64,000 nt of DNA. Origin: Burkholderia mayonis (lineage in GTDB: Bacteria; Pseudomonadota; Gammaproteobacteria; Burkholderiales; Burkholderiaceae). The stretch's first letter is position 1; each line of letters starts with the position of its first letter. Below are positions 26,579 through 35,616 of the stretch, piece by piece. The stretch covers positions 2,852,001 through 2,916,000 of the forward strand of contig NZ_CP013386.1 in the NCBI RefSeq assembly GCF_001523745.2. The letters are read 5' to 3'. The position numbers were made by a program, and so were the translations under genes. A model generated the notes under the pieces. It worked only from the letters and a program-made list of their open reading frames with translations. It made no database searches and was not told where the DNA came from.

Positions 26579-29527
26579 ATGACTTCCTCCGCATTCGATT
26601 CGTCCCGGCAAGGCTGCGGCTCGGGCCAGTGCGCGTGCAAGCGCGCAGCGCCTGCGCGTCGCGCCGATCCGTTCGACGACACCGACTACGGCACGCCGCG
26701 GCGCCACACCGACACCGACGTCACGCTCGACATCGACGGCCGCCCGGTCACGGTGCCGGCCGGCACGTCGGTGATGCGCGCGGCGATCGAGGCCGGCGTC
26801 AACGTGCCGAAGCTGTGCGCAACCGATTCGCTGGAGCCGTTCGGCTCGTGCCGCCTATGCCTCGTCGAAATCGAAGGTAGGCGCGGCTATCCGGCGTCGT
26901 GCACGACGCCCGTCGAGGCCGGCATGAAGGTGCGCACACAAAGCGACCGCCTGCAGGACCTGCGCCGCAACGTGATGGAGCTCTACATCTCCGATCATCC
27001 GCTCGACTGCCTCACCTGCGCGGCGAACGGCGATTGCGAGTTGCAGGACATGGCGGGCGTCGTCGGGCTGCGCGAGGTGCGCTACGGCTTCGACGGCAAG
27101 AACCATCTGAGCGACGCGAAGGACGAGTCGAATCCGTATTTCAGCTACGACCCGTCGAAGTGCATCGTCTGCAATCGCTGCGTGCGCGCATGCGAGGAAA
27201 CGCAGGGCACGTTCGCGCTGACGATCGCCGCGCGCGGCTTCGAATCGCGCGTCGCGGCGAGCGCGGGCGATGCGTTCATGGATTCGGAGTGCGTATCGTG
27301 CGGCGCGTGCGTCGCCGCGTGCCCGACCGCGACGCTCGTCGAGAAGAGCGTCACGCGGCTCGGCCAGCCCGAGCATGCGGTCGTCACGACCTGCGCGTAC
27401 TGCGGCGTCGGCTGCTCGCTGAAGGCGGAAATGAAAGGCGGCCAGGTCGTGCGGATGACGCCTCACAAGAACGGCCTCGCGAACGAAGGCCACGCGTGCG
27501 TGAAAGGCCGCTTCGCGTGGGGCTACGCGACGCACAAGGACCGCATCACGACGCCGATGATCCGCGAGAAGATCACCGATCCGTGGCGCGAAGTAAGCTG
27601 GGACGAGGCGATCGGCTACGCGGCCGCGCAGTTCCGCCGCATCCAAGACGAGCATGGCCGCGATTCGATCGGCGGCATCACGTCGTCGCGCTGCACGAAC
27701 GAAGAGACGTACCTCGTGCAGAAGCTCGTGCGCGCGGCGTTCGGCAACAACAACGTCGACACCTGCGCACGCGTCTGCCATTCGCCGACGGGCTACGGAC
27801 TCAAGGCCACGCTCGGCGAATCGGCGGGCACGCAGACGTTCGCGTCGGTCGGCTCGGCCGACGTGATCGTCGTGATCGGCGCGAATCCGACCGACGGCCA
27901 TCCGGTGTTCGGCTCGCGCCTGAAGCGCCGCGTGCGCGAAGGCGCGAAGCTGATCGTCGTCGATCCGCGCAGGATCGATCTCGTCGACGGCCCGCACGTG
28001 AAGGCCGTCCATCACCTGCAACTGCGGCCCGGCACGAACGTCGCGCTGATCAACGCGTTCGCGCACGTGATCGTCACCGAAGGGCTCGTCGACGATGCGT
28101 TCGTCGCCGAGCGCTGTGAGCCGCACGCATTCGACGCGTGGCGTGAGTTCGCCGCGCGGCCGGAGAATTCGCCGGAGGCGACGGCGGACGTCACGGGCGT
28201 GCCGGCCGACGCCGTGCGCGCCGCCGCGCGCCTCTACGCGACGGGCGGACGCGCCGCGATCTTCTACGGGCTCGGCGTGACCGAGCATGCGCAAGGCTCG
28301 ACGATGGTGATGGGCATCGCGAACCTCGCGATGGCGACGGGCAACCTCGGCATCGAGGGCGCGGGCGTGAACCCGCTGCGCGGACAGAACAACGTACAGG
28401 GCTCGTGCGACATGGGCTCGTTCCCGCACGAGCTGCCCGGCTATCGGCACATCGGCGACGCCGCGGTGCGCGCGCTCTTCGACGAAGCCTGGTCGACGAC
28501 GCTGCAGCCGGAGCCCGGCCTGCGCATCCCGAACATGTTCGACGCGGCGCTCGACGGCAGCTTCAAGGGCCTCTACTGCCAGGGCGAGGACATCGTCCAG
28601 TCCGATCCGAACACGCAACATGTCGCGGCCGCGCTGTCGTCGCTCGAATGCCTAGTCGTGCAGGACATCTTCCTCAACGAGACCGCGAAGTACGCGCACG
28701 TGTTCCTGCCAGGCGCGACCTTCCTCGAAAAGGACGGCACGTTCACGAACGCCGAGCGCCGCATCTCGCGCGTGCGCCGCGCGATGAAGCCGCTGTCCGG
28801 CTTTGCGGACTGGGAAGTGACGCTGATGCTGTCGCGCGCGCTCGGCTACGAGATGCACTACGCGCATCCGTCCGAGATCATGGACGAGATCGCACGCCTC
28901 ACGCCGACGTTCGCGGGCGTGTCGTACGCGCTGCTCGACGAACTCGGCAGCGTCCAGTGGCCGTGCAACGACGCCACGCCGGAAGGCACGCCGACGATGC
29001 ACGTCGGCCAGTTCGTGCGCGGCAAGGGCAAGTTCATGATCACGCAGTACATCGCGTCGCCGGAGAAAATCACGCCGCGCTATCCGCTCATCCTGACGAC
29101 CGGCCGGATCCTGTCGCAATACAACGTCGGCGCGCAGACGCGCCGCACCGACAATGTCCGCTGGCACGACGAGGACCGACTCGAGATCCATCCGCACGAC
29201 GCGAACGATCGCGGAATCAGGACGGGCGACTGGGTCGGCGTCGAATCGCGCGCGGGGCAGACGGTGCTGCGCGCGCTCGTCACCGAGCGGATGCAGCCTG
29301 GCGTCGTCTACACGACGTTCCATTTCCCCGAATCCGGCGCGAACGTGATCACGACCGACAGCTCGGACTGGGCGACCAACTGCCCCGAGTACAAGGTGAC
29401 GGCGGTGCAGGTCGCGCCCGTCGCGCAACCGTCCGAATGGCAGCGCGCGTACACGCGCTTCAGCGCGGAGCAGCTCGCGCTGCTCGAGCGGCGCACCGCG
29501 GCGCCCGCGCCGGTAACGGGCAAGTGA
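26579..29527 (+). CDS. fdsA: NAD+-dependent formate dehydrogenase, alpha (catalytic, molybdenum) subunit
   Basis: 982 residues. It oxidises formate to CO2 at a bis-MGD molybdenum site with Cys400 (in ARVCHSPT, followed by the conserved His401) as metal ligand, so this is a Cys and not a selenocysteine enzyme. The N-terminus carries a NuoG-like relay: [2Fe-2S] Cys80/91/94/108, a His140/Cys144/147/153 cluster, two ferredoxin [4Fe-4S] sites (Cys195/198/201/205 and 238/241/244/248) and the Mo-proximal cluster Cys272/275/279/307. An extra Cys-rich segment, GCGSGQCAC, lies at residues 12-20. No Tat signal is seen, as expected for a cytoplasmic enzyme. Confidence 0.96.
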   Translation: MTSSAFDSSRQGCGSGQCACKRAAPARRADPFDDTDYGTPRRHTDTDVTLDIDGRPVTVPAGTSVMRAAIEAGVNVPKLCATDSLEPFGSCRLCLVEIEGRRGYPASCTTPVEAGMKVRTQSDRLQDLRRNVMELYISDHPLDCLTCAANGDCELQDMAGVVGLREVRYGFDGKNHLSDAKDESNPYFSYDPSKCIVCNRCVRACEETQGTFALTIAARGFESRVAASAGDAFMDSECVSCGACVAACPTATLVEKSVTRLGQPEHAVVTTCAYCGVGCSLKAEMKGGQVVRMTPHKNGLANEGHACVKGRFAWGYATHKDRITTPMIREKITDPWREVSWDEAIGYAAAQFRRIQDEHGRDSIGGITSSRCTNEETYLVQKLVRAAFGNNNVDTCARVCHSPTGYGLKATLGESAGTQTFASVGSADVIVVIGANPTDGHPVFGSRLKRRVREGAKLIVVDPRRIDLVDGPHVKAVHHLQLRPGTNVALINAFAHVIVTEGLVDDAFVAERCEPHAFDAWREFAARPENSPEATADVTGVPADAVRAAARLYATGGRAAIFYGLGVTEHAQGSTMVMGIANLAMATGNLGIEGAGVNPLRGQNNVQGSCDMGSFPHELPGYRHIGDAAVRALFDEAWSTTLQPEPGLRIPNMFDAALDGSFKGLYCQGEDIVQSDPNTQHVAAALSSLECLVVQDIFLNETAKYAHVFLPGATFLEKDGTFTNAERRISRVRRAMKPLSGFADWEVTLMLSRALGYEMHYAHPSEIMDEIARLTPTFAGVSYALLDELGSVQWPCNDATPEGTPTMHVGQFVRGKGKFMITQYIASPEKITPRYPLILTTGRILSQYNVGAQTRRTDNVRWHDEDRLEIHPHDANDRGIRTGDWVGVESRAGQTVLRALVTERMQPGVVYTTFHFPESGANVITTDSSDWATNCPEYKVTAVQVAPVAQPSEWQRAYTRFSAEQLALLERRTAAPAPVTGK

Positions 29528-29534
29528 GGTCGAA

Positions 29535-29795
29535 ATGGAAAGCCGACACTTGATCGACATGGCGAACCAGATCGGCGCGTTCTTCGCGTCGATGCCCGAT
29601 CACGACGAGGCCGTCGCGGGCGTCGCCGACCACATCCGGCGCTTCTGGGAGCCGCGGATGCGGCGCGCGCTCCTCGCGGCGCTCGACGATCCGCACGACG
29701 AGGCCGCGCGAAGCGTCGCGCCGATCGTTCGCGAGGCGATCGACAAGCACCGCGCGTCGCTCGAGCCCGCACCCGCGCCGCCGCGCGCGGCGTAG
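29535..29795 (+). CDS. fdsD: Formate dehydrogenase delta subunit
   Basis: 86 residues with the family's N-terminal pattern (L-x3-ANQIGxFF) and IRRFWEPRMR in the middle. FdsD is a small accessory subunit needed for active complex. It starts 7 bp after fdsA with a GAGG Shine-Dalgarno. The fdsC/fdhD sulfurtransferase gene, which in Cupriavidus and Rhodobacter lies between fdsA and fdsD, is not here, so that function must come from another locus. Confidence 0.93.
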   Translation: MESRHLIDMANQIGAFFASMPDHDEAVAGVADHIRRFWEPRMRRALLAALDDPHDEAARSVAPIVREAIDKHRASLEPAPAPPRAA

Positions 29796-29948
29796 GACGC
29801 GGCATCGCGGCGGGCGTATGCGGATGCGACGCGACGACGGCGCAATGATCGCTCGCATCAGGAGCAGACGACGACGCGGCGGCGGCGCCGATCGTCGCAC
29901 GCCTCCATGTCTGTGTCGGCGCCGCGCACATCGCGCGCGCCGTCTTCG

Positions 29949-31595
29949 TCAAGTCTCGAGCCGCATCCCCGAGAACCATGTCTCGCAATGGCGCAGCAAC
30001 GCGTCCGTGTCGGCCGCCGGGCGGCCGCGCGCGGCGACGTAGCCGTCCGGCCGCAGCAGATAGAACACCGGCCGCGTGCGCCCATACGCGTCGCTCATGA
30101 GCGGCGCGCCTTCACCTTCCGCATCCGTCACGCGCCAGCAGCGCACCGCGCCCGGCATGATCCGCTCGAGCGCGTCCGCGAGCGCGCGGCCGTCTTCCCC
30201 CGGATCCGACGGCAATGTGTCGTCGATGTCCGCGCGCGGTTCGAGCACGAGCAGCGTGAAATGCGCGGGATCGTGCAAGTCGAAGAGGCGCGCGACGCCG
30301 GGCGCCTTGCCGAGCGGCCCGTCGAGCACGTGCACGAGCGCGTCCGGCGCACGCTCGCCCGCGCGCGGCCCGCCGTCGAACGCGCGCTCGAGCGTAAGCG
30401 GACTCTTCCGATACTGGATCGCGAGCTCGCTGACCGTGCGGCGCGCCGCGTCCCGCAGCGGCCCGAACGACGCGAGAATCGGCACGACATGCTCGCGCAA
30501 CAGCTTGAGCGGCCCGCGGTCCGCCTCGACGACCTGCGTCGCGAAGTTCGTCTGCCGCAGCACGTCGCGTTCGATCGGATGGCGCTCGGCATGGTAGGTG
30601 TCGAGCAGACGCTCGGGCGCATTGCCGGCAAGCACCCGCGCGAGCTTCCAGCCGAGATTGAACGCCTCCTGGATGCCCGTGTTCATCCCTTGCGCGCCCG
30701 CCGGGCTGTGCACGTGCGCCGCATCGCCCGCGAAGAACACGCGCCCGTGACGCAGCTTCGCGACCATCCGGCTGTGCAGATGAAAGTACGACGACCACGC
30801 GAGATCGCCGATCTTCAGTTCGGGCGTCACGCGCGCACGCACGACGTCGCGGCACAGCTCGAGCGACGGCCCGTGCTCGTCATCGAGCGCGCCGTTGCGC
30901 GGCGGGCGGTCCGCGACGAGCCGGTAGCGGCCGCTACCCATCGGAAACAATCCGGCAAGGCCGTCGCCCGTCGCGAACAAATGAATCTCATCGTCCGGCC
31001 AGTCGGCGCCGACGTCGAGATCGGCAAGCATGAACGTCTGCTCGAGCGCATGTCCGACGAAATCGACGTCGAGCAGATGCCGGACTGTGCTGTGCGCGCC
31101 GTCCGCCGCGACGACATACGACGGCTGCATGCTCTCCTCCCAGCCTTCGTCGTGGCGCAGCCGGACGTCGAGCGCGCCTTCCGGATCGGTGCAGCGCGTG
31201 AGCGTCACGCCGCGCTCGACGTCGACGCCGAACGTCGCGAGATGCTCGGTCAACAGCCGCTCGGTGACGGTCTGATCGAGAAACAGCAGATACGGATAGC
31301 GCGTTTGCAACGGATCGAAGTCGAGCTCGGCGATGCGCTGCCCGCCCGAATACAGGATCGCGACGCGCGCGCGATGCCCGAGCTCGACGAACCGCTCGAC
31401 GACGCGCTGCTGCTCGAAGAGCTCGAGCGTTCTGGCCTGGATGCCGATCGCGCGCGAATAGCGCGCGGGCTGCGCCGCCTTGTCGACGATCCGCACCGGC
31501 ACGCGGGCGCGCGCGAGGCAGAGCGCGGCGGCGAGCCCGGTCGGACCCGCGCCGACGATCAGGACGGGAGGAGTGGCGAGCGGAACGACTGCCAT
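29949..31595 (-). CDS. FAD-dependent aromatic-type monooxygenase
   Basis: 548 residues from the ATG at 31595. The N-terminal FAD-binding GAGPTGLAAALCLARA, the YSRAIGIQARTLEL segment and the GD motif FFAGDAAHVHSPAGAQGMNTGIQ place it in the flavoprotein hydroxylase group A (pentachlorophenol 4-monooxygenase/MhpA-like). A C-terminal thioredoxin-like domain (about 400-540) is usual for this subgroup. The substrate is unknown and no catabolic neighbours help. It is divergent from the TPR gene across about 130 bp. Confidence 0.85.
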   Translation of the reverse strand: MAVVPLATPPVLIVGAGPTGLAAALCLARARVPVRIVDKAAQPARYSRAIGIQARTLELFEQQRVVERFVELGHRARVAILYSGGQRIAELDFDPLQTRYPYLLFLDQTVTERLLTEHLATFGVDVERGVTLTRCTDPEGALDVRLRHDEGWEESMQPSYVVAADGAHSTVRHLLDVDFVGHALEQTFMLADLDVGADWPDDEIHLFATGDGLAGLFPMGSGRYRLVADRPPRNGALDDEHGPSLELCRDVVRARVTPELKIGDLAWSSYFHLHSRMVAKLRHGRVFFAGDAAHVHSPAGAQGMNTGIQEAFNLGWKLARVLAGNAPERLLDTYHAERHPIERDVLRQTNFATQVVEADRGPLKLLREHVVPILASFGPLRDAARRTVSELAIQYRKSPLTLERAFDGGPRAGERAPDALVHVLDGPLGKAPGVARLFDLHDPAHFTLLVLEPRADIDDTLPSDPGEDGRALADALERIMPGAVRCWRVTDAEGEGAPLMSDAYGRTRPVFYLLRPDGYVAARGRPAADTDALLRHCETWFSGMRLET

Positions 31596-31722
31596 AAAGA
31601 CCTCGTCGATACGCAACATCCGCAGTCTACGCCCGCCGCCCCGCCGCATCCATAGCGCGGCCGAAACGGCCGCCGCCGTCCGAGGTATGGGAAAATGCGA
31701 AGTTTCTCGCTTGACTCGCGTC

Positions 31723-33567
31723 ATGGAATCCGCTTTCGACCGCGCATTTGCCGCACACCGCGCAGGCCGGCTCGACGATGCCGAACACGGCTATCGGGCA
31801 GCGCTCGCGGCCAACCCCAACGACGCCGATGCGCTGCACCTGTTCGGCGTGCTGCGCCATCAGCAGGGCCGGCACGAAGAAGCGGCCGATCTCGTCGGCC
31901 GCGCTGTCGAGTTGCGCCCGAACGACGCCGCGCTGCAGCTGAATCTCGGCAACGCGCTCAAGGCGCTCGGCCGGCTCGACGACGCGATCGAGCGCTTTCG
32001 CAACGCGCTCACGCTCGCGCCGGCGTTCCCGCTCGCGCACTACAACCTCGGCAACGCTTACGCGGCGCAGGAGCGCCACGACGACGCCGTCGACGCGTTC
32101 GAGCGCGCGCTCGCGCTCGCGCCCGGCGACGCGTCGATCCACAACAACCTCGGCAACGCGCTCAACGCGCTCGGCCGGCATGACGACGCGCTTGCGGCGT
32201 TCCGCCGCGCGCTCGAGTTGCGTCCCGGCCACGCGGGCGCGCACAACAACCTCGGGATGGCGCTCGCCGCGCTCGGGAAGACCGACGAAGCGGTCGCGCA
32301 TTTTCGCGCGGCGCTCGCCGCCGAGCCGCGCTTCGTCGCCGCGCATTTCAATCTCGGCAACGCACTCGACGCGGTCGGCCGGCATGCGGAGGCGCTGCCC
32401 GCGTTCGAATCCGCGCTCGCGCTGCAGCCGCGCTTTCCGCTCGCGCTGTTCAGTTTCGCGAACGCGCTCGCGGCGCTCGGCCGTCATCGCGACGCGCTGC
32501 CGCATTACGAGCGCGCGGTCGGACTCGATCCGTCGTTCGCGCTCGCGTGGCTCAACCTGGGCACCGCGCACCATGCGCTCGGCGCGCACGAGATGGCGCT
32601 GCGCGCGTTCGATCAGGCACTGCGGCTCGATCCCGCGCACTCGCTCGCGCAAATGCACCGCGCGGTCACGCTGCTCACGCTGCGCGACTTCGCGCGTGGC
32701 CTGCCCGCGTACGAAGCGCGGCATGCGTTGCCGGGCGCCGCGCCGCTCGGGCCGCTGCCGCGCTGGCAAGGCGAGCCGATCGGCGACCGCACGCTGCTCG
32801 TGCGCGCCGAGCAGGGTTTCGGCGATACGCTGCAGTTCGTGCGGCTCGTCCCGCTCGTGCGCGAGCGTTGCGCACGCTTGATCCTGCAGGTCCAGCCGGC
32901 GCTGCTGCCGCTCGTCGAGCCGATGGCCGCGCGCTGGCGCGTGAACGTCATATCCACCGACGCGGCGAGAACGCCAGCCGCCGACCTCGTCTGCCCACTC
33001 CTCAGCCTGCCGTTCGCGCTCGGCCTCGAATACGACGCGATCCCGTCGCCCACGCCGTATCTCGACGTGCCCGACGCGGCGCGGCGCCGCTTTCGCGGCT
33101 CGCTCGGCGGACAGGCGAAGCGCAAGTTTGGGATCGCGTGGTCCGGCAGCGCGCAAGTGCAGGAAAACCGCGCGTTGCCGCTCGATGCGCTCGCGCCGCT
33201 CTTCGCGCTCGCCGACGTCGACTGGATCGCGCTGCAGCCGGCGCTGTCGGACGCCGAGCGTGCGGCGCTCGATGCGCATCCGCATGCGGCGCGCATCCAT
33301 CGGTTCGACGGCCTCACCGATTTCGCGGCGACGGCCGCGCTCGTCGATCGGCTCGACGGCATCGTATCGATCGACACGGCGGTCGCGCACCTCGCGGGCG
33401 CGCTCGGCAAGCCGCTGTGGCTGATGCTGCCCGTCGCCGCCGACTGGCGCTGGAGCACGGGCGACGACAGCCCGTGGTATCCGCACGCGCGGCTCGTCAG
33501 GCAGTCGGAGCCGGGGCGTTGGGAAGACGTGGTCGCGACGGTCGCGGGCGAAATCGCGCGCGGCTGA
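31723..33567 (+). CDS. TPR-repeat protein with C-terminal glycosyltransferase-like domain
   Basis: 614 residues from the ATG at 31723; an in-frame ATG at 31687 is the alternative. About nine 34-residue TPR units fill residues 5-335, with repeated YNLGNA/NNLGNAL/LNLGTA helices. The C-terminal 270 residues contain RAEQGFGDTLQFVRL and DGIVSIDTAVAHLAGALGKP, the signature of GT9/GT41-like domains found in bacterial TPR-glycosyltransferase proteins. Its role may be protein or envelope glycosylation, or purely scaffold; no catalytic evidence exists here. It is followed by an unusual 8-bp tandem repeat. Confidence 0.8.
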   Translation: MESAFDRAFAAHRAGRLDDAEHGYRAALAANPNDADALHLFGVLRHQQGRHEEAADLVGRAVELRPNDAALQLNLGNALKALGRLDDAIERFRNALTLAPAFPLAHYNLGNAYAAQERHDDAVDAFERALALAPGDASIHNNLGNALNALGRHDDALAAFRRALELRPGHAGAHNNLGMALAALGKTDEAVAHFRAALAAEPRFVAAHFNLGNALDAVGRHAEALPAFESALALQPRFPLALFSFANALAALGRHRDALPHYERAVGLDPSFALAWLNLGTAHHALGAHEMALRAFDQALRLDPAHSLAQMHRAVTLLTLRDFARGLPAYEARHALPGAAPLGPLPRWQGEPIGDRTLLVRAEQGFGDTLQFVRLVPLVRERCARLILQVQPALLPLVEPMAARWRVNVISTDAARTPAADLVCPLLSLPFALGLEYDAIPSPTPYLDVPDAARRRFRGSLGGQAKRKFGIAWSGSAQVQENRALPLDALAPLFALADVDWIALQPALSDAERAALDAHPHAARIHRFDGLTDFAATAALVDRLDGIVSIDTAVAHLAGALGKPLWLMLPVAADWRWSTGDDSPWYPHARLVRQSEPGRWEDVVATVAGEIARG

Positions 33568-33656
33568 CGGAGGGCGGTCGCGCGTTCGTGCGTGCGCTGT
33601 TCGTCCGGGCTTCGTGTCGGCGAATCGTCGCACGGCCACGGTGCGGTGCTGTCGAA

Positions 33657-33752
33657 CGTTCTCGCCTTCTCGCCTTCTCGCCTTCTCGCCTTCTCGCCTT
33701 CTCGCCTTCTCGCCTTCTCGCCCCTGAGCCCCTGAGCCTCTGAGCCGCCGAG
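33657..33752. repeat. 8-bp tandem repeat (CCTTCTCG) array
   Basis: Seven perfect head-to-tail copies of CCTTCTCG (33665-33720) are preceded by one imperfect copy (CGTTCTCG) and followed by four diverged 8-mers (CCCCTGAG twice, CCTCTGAG, CCGCCGAG). The array is intergenic, 90-185 bp past the TPR gene stop. A unit of 8 bp changes frame with each copy change, so it is a good VNTR-type locus. Confidence 0.9.
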
Positions 33753-33881
33753 CCATCAGCGCATCGAGCCTTCAAACCGCAACGTCATCGATGTCGCACC
33801 TTCACGCCGGCACGCCCTGCCACCACATGTTCCGGCGACGCCGCACCGCCCCGTCACCACGGCGCACCGCCTCGCCAAAAC

Positions 33882-33912
33882 AAAAAACGGAGCGCCGAAC
33901 GCCCCGTTTTTT
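33882..33912. terminator. Bidirectional terminator between the TPR gene and the MFS gene
   Basis: AAAAAACGG-A-GCG and CGC-C-CCGTTTTTT pair around a CCGAA loop with one A-C mismatch. A-run and T-run flank the stem on both sides, so it can work for both convergent transcripts. The MFS stop is 45 bp away. Confidence 0.8.
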
Positions 33913-33956
33913 CGCTTCGTCCGCCGCAGCCCGCTTGTGCCGAGCTGCTCGTCCGC

Positions 33957-35252
33957 TCAAGTCGTCTTGTACTGACCGCGCGCTTCCGGCGACCGGTACA
34001 GCACGAGCGTCGCGATCAGCCCGCAGATCGCCGCGAGGCCCAGCCAGAGGCCCGGCGCCGCCTTGTTGCCGGTCTCGTGGATCAACAGCGTCGAGATCGC
34101 CGGCGTGAAGCCGCCGATCGTCGTCGCGAGGCTGTACGCGAGCGAGAAGCCCGCTGTGCGCACGTCGACCGGCATCGCTTCGGTCAGCGCGACGACCATC
34201 GCGCCGTTGTACGAGCCGTAAAGGAACGACAGCCACAGCTCGACCGACAGCAGCCGCAGGAACGACGGCGATGCGACGAGCCACTGCATCGCCGGATACG
34301 CGGTCAGGATCGTGAGCGCCGTGAACGCGATCAGCACCGGACGGCGGCCGATCCGGTCGGACAGCGCGCCCGACAGCGGCAGCCAGACCAGGTTCGACAG
34401 CCCGACGCAGACGGTCACGACGAGCGCGTCGATCGCCGACAGATGCAGCACCTCCTTGCCGAACGTCGGCGTGTACGCGGTGATCATGTAGAACGACACC
34501 GTCGTCATGATGACCATCCCCATGCCCGCCAGCACGATGCCCCAGTTTTCGAGCATCGACTTCATGATCTCGCCCATGCCCGGACGGTGGCGCTTCGCGA
34601 GGAACTCGTCGGTTTCCTTCAGCGAGCGGCGGATCAGGAACAGAAACGGGACGATCAAGCAGCCGATCAGGAACGGAATGCGCCAGCCCCACGACGTCAT
34701 CTGCTCGACGGGCAGCGCGCGGTTCAGCAGCACGCCGACGAACGCGGCAAACACGACGGCCACCTGCTGGCTGCCGGACTGCCACGACGTGTAGAAGCCC
34801 TTGTTGCCCTTCGTCGCGATCTCCGACAGATACACCGACACGCCGCCCAGCTCGACGCCCGCCGAGAAGCCCTGCAGCAGCCGTCCGAGCAGCACGAGGA
34901 TCGGGGCGAGGACGCCGATCGTCGCGTAGCCCGGAATCGTCGCGACGGTCAGCGTGCCGAGCGCCATCAACGCGAGCGTCAGGATCAGGCCCTTGCGGCG
35001 GCCGTGATGGTCGATGTACGCACCGAGCACGATCGCGCCGACGGGACGCATCAGGAAGCCCGCGCCGAACACCGACAGCGACAGCATCAGCGACGCGAAC
35101 GCGTTGCCGTTCGGAAAGTAGGTCTTGGCGATCGCGGATGCGTAGTAGCCGTAGACCATGAAGTCGTACATCTCCAGGAAGTTGCCGCTGACGACGCGGA
35201 ACACGGTCTTGGCCTTGGATTCCTGCTGAACTGCGGGGGACGCTGTAGACAT
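33957..35252 (-). CDS. MFS metabolite:H+ symporter (citrate/tricarballylate type)
   Basis: 431 residues with twelve predicted membrane helices. The MHS-family signature is present: [16 protein letters not shown] near residue 24, then [13 protein letters not shown] in the loop between helices 2 and 3, and [13 protein letters not shown] after helix 8. Best resemblance is to CitA-like citrate and tricarballylate proton symporters, but related members carry other dicarboxylates or osmolytes. It is monocistronic, with a terminator on its 3' side. Confidence 0.85.
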   Translation of the reverse strand: MSTASPAVQQESKAKTVFRVVSGNFLEMYDFMVYGYYASAIAKTYFPNGNAFASLMLSLSVFGAGFLMRPVGAIVLGAYIDHHGRRKGLILTLALMALGTLTVATIPGYATIGVLAPILVLLGRLLQGFSAGVELGGVSVYLSEIATKGNKGFYTSWQSGSQQVAVVFAAFVGVLLNRALPVEQMTSWGWRIPFLIGCLIVPFLFLIRRSLKETDEFLAKRHRPGMGEIMKSMLENWGIVLAGMGMVIMTTVSFYMITAYTPTFGKEVLHLSAIDALVVTVCVGLSNLVWLPLSGALSDRIGRRPVLIAFTALTILTAYPAMQWLVASPSFLRLLSVELWLSFLYGSYNGAMVVALTEAMPVDVRTAGFSLAYSLATTIGGFTPAISTLLIHETGNKAAPGLWLGLAAICGLIATLVLYRSPEARGQYKTT

Positions 35253-35616
35253 GTCTCTCTCGATAAGGCTGCGCCGCGGCCACCCAGGCGGCCGCGGCGC
35301 GTATCACATCGTGTTTCTTGCCCCGGCGCGCCAGGGGCGGTGCAGATCGATGATGCGCTGCACAGCGCTCGCCATCTTACTGCGAACGACGACGGGATGC
35401 GTCAAAGCGTCGCTTGCGAAGTCATCCGAAAGGAATCTGAAAACCAGTGGATATCCCGGGGCTTTTCCGCCAGTTCGTGCGGACGATGCGCCGTCGCATT
35501 GCGCCGTTGCGAGATCGCGCGACAGGATGCCGACGCTCCGGACGCCAAACGAACGACGGGCCGCACCTCGGTGCGGCCCGCCATTCTTCCTGCGCCGATT
35601 TCGTGTCGCGCGCCGG
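35253..35616. other. Intergenic region with a GC-rich hairpin
   Basis: 364 bp between the MFS gene start and the amidotransferase stop. GGGCCGCACC (35558-35567), loop TC, GGTGCGGCCC (35570-35579) forms a strong hairpin just beyond the amidotransferase stop. It is a probable terminator for that minus-strand gene, though the T-run is weak. The rest should hold the MFS promoter; no gene is visible. Confidence 0.65.
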
